Assembly (NCBI GenBank): GCA_045646385.1
Contig: JAZRKQ010000037.1
Span: 1-64,000 of the forward strand
Origin: SIG455 sp045646385
Lineage (GTDB): Bacteria; Bacillota; Clostridia; UMGS1810
DNA: 64,000 nt
Direction of reading: 5' to 3'
The translations under genes and the position numbers were made by a program. How positions within the stretch are numbered: position 1 is the stretch's first letter; the number at the start of each line of letters is the position of its first letter. Below are positions 60,993-64,000 of this stretch, piece by piece. Below the pieces are notes generated by a model. It did no database searches, was not told the origin of the DNA, and worked only from the letters and a program-made list of their open reading frames with translations.

Positions 60993-61428
60993 ATCTTCTC
61001 TCTTCAAAAAATTCCGTCAATATTTGCGAACACTCATCTTCCATTAGTCCGTAATAAACATCGGTTTTATGGTTGAAATATTGCTTAGTTACAAGGTCTT
61101 TAACGGAGCCGCAACATCCTGCTTTTTTATCCATAGCGCCAATATAAAGACCTCGTATACGTGCATTTATAATAGCGCCCGTACACATAGCGCAAGGTTC
61201 AAGCGTTACGTACAAATCGCATCCTGTAAGCCTTGGGGTGCCAAGTTTTTCGCACGCACGGCGTATTGCAACAATTTCTGCATGCGCTGTAGGGTCGTTA
61301 TCAGTTTCAGTAAGGTTATGTGCGGAAGATATAACTTTCATATCTTTAACAATTACTGCACCTACTGGCACTTCACCCATAGCATACGCTTTTTTAGCCT
61401 CCTCAAAGGCAAGTTCCATATAGTTCAT
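60991..61428 (-). CDS. tadA: tRNA-specific adenosine deaminase
   Basis: This 145-residue zinc deaminase makes inosine at wobble position 34 of tRNA-Arg(ACG). Zinc ligands are in PTAHAEIVAIRRA and EPCAMCTGAIINARI, and GAMDKKAGCCGSV follows as expected. It is the last gene of the ynzC-ttcA-tadA unit, 2 nt after ttcA. Confidence 0.95.
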   Translation of the reverse strand: MNYMELAFEEAKKAYAMGEVPVGAVIVKDMKVISSAHNLTETDNDPTAHAEIVAIRRACEKLGTPRLTGCDLYVTLEPCAMCTGAIINARIRGLYIGAMDKKAGCCGSVKDLVTKQYFNHKTDVYYGLMEDECSQILTEFFEERR

Positions 61429-61430
61429 AT

Positions 61431-62144
61431 TTATTCATCTCTCTTCCAGCCGTCAAGACCTCGGACAACTGCACCGAACACACGTTCTTTAAATCCCTTA
61501 TCTTCTGCGTGCTGCTGCAGTACAAACTCTTTCATTCTTTCCCGTTTGGTATTGCCGTCTGCAGGGCACGGATTTTTTACAATCGGCACATTATTTGCAT
61601 TGGCAAAAGATTTTATAAGTTTTTCGGGTGTATATACAAGCGGTCTTATAAGAGTAACTCCCTTACGGTCAAGGTATGTAACAGGCGAAAAGCAGTTGAG
61701 TCTGCCCTCGTAAAAAAGGCTTAGAAAAAATGTTTCTATAACATCTTCATTATGATGCCCCAACGCAACTTTTTTGCACCCCAGTTCAAGTGCTTTCTCA
61801 TTAAGAGCACCTTTGCGCATTTTAGCACATAGGGCACAGGGGTTAGTTTCTTTTCTAATGTCAAAAACCACCGCTTTAATGTCTGTTTTTACAAGAGTAT
61901 AGTTAACGCCCAGTTGATCACATAAATCAGCTATAGACGAAAAATCAGCGCCATCAAAACCCATATCAAGAGTGATTGCCTCAAGTTCAAATTTATTTGG
62001 ATAAAACCGCCTGAGTGCTGCCAATGCCATAAGCATAGTAACGCTGTCTTTACCGCCGGATACACCAACGGCTATTTTTTCTCCGTCTTGTATCATACCA
62101 TAGTCGTCAACAGCACGGCGCATATAACTTAAAATTCTCTGCAT
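61431..62144 (-). CDS. TtcA-family tRNA 2-thiolation protein
   Basis: A 237-residue PP-loop ATPase with GVSGGKDSVTMLMAL at the N-terminus and two Cys in PCALCAKMRKGAL that, with other residues, hold the Fe-S cluster of TtcA-like enzymes. HHNEDVIETFFLSLFYEGR is another family block. TtcA thiolates C32 of certain tRNAs; in Firmicutes related proteins may act on other positions. It starts 3 nt after the ynzC stop. Confidence 0.88.
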   Translation of the reverse strand: MQRILSYMRRAVDDYGMIQDGEKIAVGVSGGKDSVTMLMALAALRRFYPNKFELEAITLDMGFDGADFSSIADLCDQLGVNYTLVKTDIKAVVFDIRKETNPCALCAKMRKGALNEKALELGCKKVALGHHNEDVIETFFLSLFYEGRLNCFSPVTYLDRKGVTLIRPLVYTPEKLIKSFANANNVPIVKNPCPADGNTKRERMKEFVLQQHAEDKGFKERVFGAVVRGLDGWKRDE

Positions 62145-62147
62145 ATA

Positions 62148-62348
62148 TTACTTTCTCTTTTCCACTTTTTTCTTATTTCCGTTTTCATCAACTATATATA
62201 CACTTTCCATCGTATTTAACATTCCCTGACGGAAAGCCTTTATATATTTCATTCTTAACTCCGCCTGCTCTGTTTTTTCAGCAGCAGTTAACCCTTCGCT
62301 TTTTGATTTGGCATAAAGTTCGTTTATTCTTTTTATAAGTTCGTCCAC
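62148..62348 (-). CDS. DUF896 family protein YnzC
   Basis: A 66-residue helical-hairpin protein, MDELIKRINELYAKSKSEGLTAAEKTEQAELRMKYIKAFR, the typical DUF896/YnzC sequence. Function unknown; in Bacillus one member is linked to the SOS response. A GAGGTGAAT site precedes the ATG. It leads the tRNA-modification unit with ttcA and tadA. Confidence 0.92.
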   Translation of the reverse strand: MDELIKRINELYAKSKSEGLTAAEKTEQAELRMKYIKAFRQGMLNTMESVYIVDENGNKKKVEKRK

Positions 62349-62378
62349 TAAAATTCACCTCTGGTATATATGTAAACA

Positions 62379-62408
62379 AAAAACCTCGTTCACAAGAACG
62401 AGGTTTTT
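62379..62408 (-). terminator. Terminator after tRNA-Gly
   Basis: AAAAACCTCGTTC pairs with GAACGAGGTTTTT around ACAA, 4 nt past the tRNA on the minus strand. Confidence 0.9.
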
Positions 62409-62412
62409 CAAG

Positions 62413-62484
62413 AGCGGAAGACGAGATTCGAACTCGCGACGTTCACCTTGGCAAGGTGACGCTCTACCACTGAGCCACTCCCGC
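62413..62484 (-). tRNA. tRNA-Gly (anticodon GCC)
   Basis: The acceptor GCGGGAG/CTTCCGC pairs with one G-T. The anticodon arm TCACC-TTGCCAA-GGTGA gives anticodon GCC (codons GGC/GGU). The T-arm is CGAGTTCGAATCTCG. The discriminator is T and CCA is not encoded. Confidence 0.95.
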
Positions 62485-62502
62485 ACGTCAATTACATATG
62501 CT

Positions 62503-62531
62503 ATTATAACAGGCACAAAGGGATTTGTCAA
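62503..62531 (-). promoter_or_regulatory. tRNA-Gly promoter, consensus sigma-A
   Basis: Minus-strand TTGACA (62531-62526), 17 nt, TATAAT (62508-62503), perfect in both boxes. Confidence 0.85.
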
Positions 62532-62573
62532 TAGTTTTTTTAAAAATTTTTATTTATGTTATAAATAAGTTGT

Positions 62574-62606
62574 AAAAAAACCACCTTATGAAAAAGGTGG
62601 TTTTTT
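62574..62606 (-). terminator. Terminator after the DUF1540 gene
   Basis: AAAACCACCTT pairs with AAGGTGGTTTT around ATGAAA, with a T-run on both strands. Confidence 0.85.
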
Positions 62607-62648
62607 GGTTTAAGCAAATCTCTTTTTAATAACTTTTTAATTTTTAAA

Positions 62649-62804
62649 TCAGTCTTTTGGCATAAAAGTTTTACACTCTGTTTCACAACTTGTGCAGGCA
62701 GACTGATTTGCCACCATAATTTCGCTTGCAGTACAGCAATCATCAGCGGTGTGATATTTGCATTTTTCAGCAACGCATTTAATACCTTTAATTTTATTGT
62801 CCAT
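62649..62804 (-). CDS. DUF1540 domain protein (small Cys-rich)
   Basis: A 51-residue protein, MDNKIKGIKCVAEKCKYHTADDCC, continuing with ASEIMVANQSACTSCETECKTF. The Cys spacing CxxxxCxYH...CC...A.CTSCETEC is that of DUF1540, a short probable metal-binding family common in Clostridia and often tied to sporulation. AAGGAG precedes ATG 62804. It has its own terminator. Confidence 0.9.
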   Translation of the reverse strand: MDNKIKGIKCVAEKCKYHTADDCCTASEIMVANQSACTSCETECKTFMPKD

Positions 62805-62863
62805 CTTTATCACTCCTTTTCACTAACTATTATTAGCAAGAGTAATTCAGATTATACTATTAA

Positions 62864-64000
62864 TTATGCCGGCAATTCGTTGGATTTTTGTTCCAATTTT
62901 TTCAAATCTTTTTTTGTATATAACGCAGGATCTGAGCCATCAACAACGCATTTTTTACCTATAACACATTTTACGACGTCATCCTGCGACGGCACTGTAA
63001 ACATTATATCGCCCATAACCTCTTCCATAATTGAGCGAAGTCCTCTGGCGCCTGTATGACGTTCAATGGCTTTGTCTGCCACTGCTTCAAGAGCGTCATT
63101 GGAAAATTCAAGGTCAACGTTTTCGCAGGCAAAAAGTTTTGCATACTGTTTTAAAAGTGCATTTTTAGGCTCGGTAAGGATTTTAATAAGCGCCTCTCTG
63201 TCAAGAGATGAAAGTGAGACAACCACAGAGAGTCTTCCTATAAACTCAGGGATCAAACCGAATTTTAGCAAATCCTGAGGCTGAAGTTCACTATAAATAT
63301 CAGTTTTGCTGAGATCTTTTTTAGACTTAACTTCAGCGCCGAAGCCCATACTTTTTTTGCCGACTCTTTTTTCAATAATTTTTTCAAGTCCGTCAAAAGC
63401 GCCGCCACAGATAAACAGAATGTTGGTGGTATCTATCTGTATAAACTCCTGCTGAGGATGTTTGCGGCCGCCCTGAGGCGGAACAGAGGCAACAGTTCCT
63501 TCCAAAATTTTCAAAAGTGCCTGTTGAACGCCTTCACCGCTTACATCACGAGTAATCGACGGATTTTCGCTCTTTCGAGTGATTTTATCAATTTCGTCGA
63601 TATAAATGATGCCTCTTTCAGCGCGGTCAATATCATAGTCTGCCGCCTGAATAAGTTTTAAAAGGATATTTTCAACGTCCTCACCCACATAACCTGCTTC
63701 GGTAAGCGAAGTTGCATCGGCTATTGCAAACGGAACATCTAAAATTTTTGCCAGAGTTTGTGCCAGCAAAGTTTTTCCGCAACCGGTTGGACCTAATAAA
63801 AGCACATTGCTTTTCTGAATTTCCACACCGTCATCGTCTTGCGGCATATGGATTCTTTTGTAATGATTATACACAGCCACAGCAAGGCTTTTTTTGGCTT
63901 TATCCTGACCAATTACATACTGGTCAAGAATTTCTTTAATCTCCATTGGTTTTGGCAAATCGGCAAATTCTACCGGTTCGCTTTCACCCGCATACTGATT
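62864..64000 (-). CDS. clpX: ATP-dependent Clp protease ATP-binding subunit ClpX (N-terminus beyond window)
   Basis: The C-terminal 378 residues of the AAA+ unfoldase that feeds substrates to ClpP. The frame runs without a stop through 64000, so the N-terminal zinc domain lies outside the window. Visible motifs are ILDQYVIGQDKAKKSLAVAVYNHYKR, Walker A LLGPTGCGKTLLAQ, Walker B GIIYIDEIDKI, the pore loop region EAGYVGEDVEN, and sensor 2 HTGARGLRSIMEEVM. No frameshift is present. Confidence 0.96.
   Translation of the reverse strand, partial: NQYAGESEPVEFADLPKPMEIKEILDQYVIGQDKAKKSLAVAVYNHYKRIHMPQDDDGVEIQKSNVLLLGPTGCGKTLLAQTLAKILDVPFAIADATSLTEAGYVGEDVENILLKLIQAADYDIDRAERGIIYIDEIDKITRKSENPSITRDVSGEGVQQALLKILEGTVASVPPQGGRKHPQQEFIQIDTTNILFICGGAFDGLEKIIEKRVGKKSMGFGAEVKSKKDLSKTDIYSELQPQDLLKFGLIPEFIGRLSVVVSLSSLDREALIKILTEPKNALLKQYAKLFACENVDLEFSNDALEAVADKAIERHTGARGLRSIMEEVMGDIMFTVPSQDDVVKCVIGKKCVVDGSDPALYTKKDLKKLEQKSNELPA

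Overview
The window comes from the chromosome of a low-GC, endospore-forming member of the Clostridia (Firmicutes/Bacillota). Several things point there: dipicolinate synthase genes dpaA/dpaB with a sigma-K-type promoter, the SCIFF peptide with its radical SAM maturase beside a TIGR04086-type membrane protein and yajC, small DUF1540, DUF6774 and DUF896 proteins, a class III fructose-1,6-bisphosphatase, long-form HPF, and AGGAGG-type ribosome binding sites almost everywhere. A choloylglycine-hydrolase family enzyme and a GH29 fucosidase suggest, but do not prove, an animal-gut habitat. The window begins inside a 16S rRNA gene read leftward and ends inside clpX. Most genes are on the minus strand.

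Layout. 1-750: 5' part of 16S rRNA with two tandem sigma-A promoters. 773-4519: aroF, smpB and rnr. 4749-10637: a plus-strand island that is the most unusual part of the window. It encodes a PqqD/RRE-like protein, a Ser-His S26-type signal peptidase, an ABC exporter, a secreted Thr-rich protein, a 58-residue peptide with a YxxPxL leader and a C-terminal Ser, an HPr-kinase-like protein, and an SLH-domain exported protein. This is a putative RiPP-type peptide modification and export system with no recognisable cyclase. 10636-20117: fbp, tRNA-Leu, trmB, a cation efflux protein, a choloylglycine-hydrolase family protein, an M20 dipeptidase, corA, cvpA and a DUF5711-like protein. 20230-25728: tRNA-Thr, then a six-gene operon with an Orn/Lys/Arg decarboxylase-family gene, alr, a FemAB-like ligase, birA and a phosphoesterase. 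26258-33635: a deoxyinosine-glycosylase-like gene, tRNA-Ser, an aminotransferase, trpS, tagO, mnaA, dpaAB and ppa. 33684-36174: the SCIFF system with yajC. 36225-46565: an M6 protease, ung, typA, rpmE, a phosphohexomutase, hpf, degV, trmL and a polytopic membrane protein. 46720-49883: an Asn-rich micro-protein, then feoA, feoB, a FeoB-associated Cys-rich protein and a divergent DtxR-type regulator, with repeated TTAG-N6-CTAA sites in the feo region. 49922-53555: a four-gene surface-glycan cluster. 53828-58551: nhaC and a ytr-like GntR/ABC operon. 58616-64000: a FliB-like protein, GH29 fucosidase, tadA, ttcA, ynzC, tRNA-Gly, a DUF1540 gene and partial clpX.

How the genes fit together. Two separate peptide systems lie in the window: the well-known SCIFF/ranthipeptide pair, and the 4.7-10.6 kb island, which looks like a lasso-peptide locus that kept the leader-binding protein, kinase and exporter but has an S26 peptidase instead of the usual protease/cyclase pair. 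Sigma-A promoters with close to consensus -35 and -10 boxes and 17-18 nt spacers, together with intrinsic terminators, allow transcription units to be drawn for much of the window. All calls come from reading the sequence and from knowledge of the families; no database search was run.
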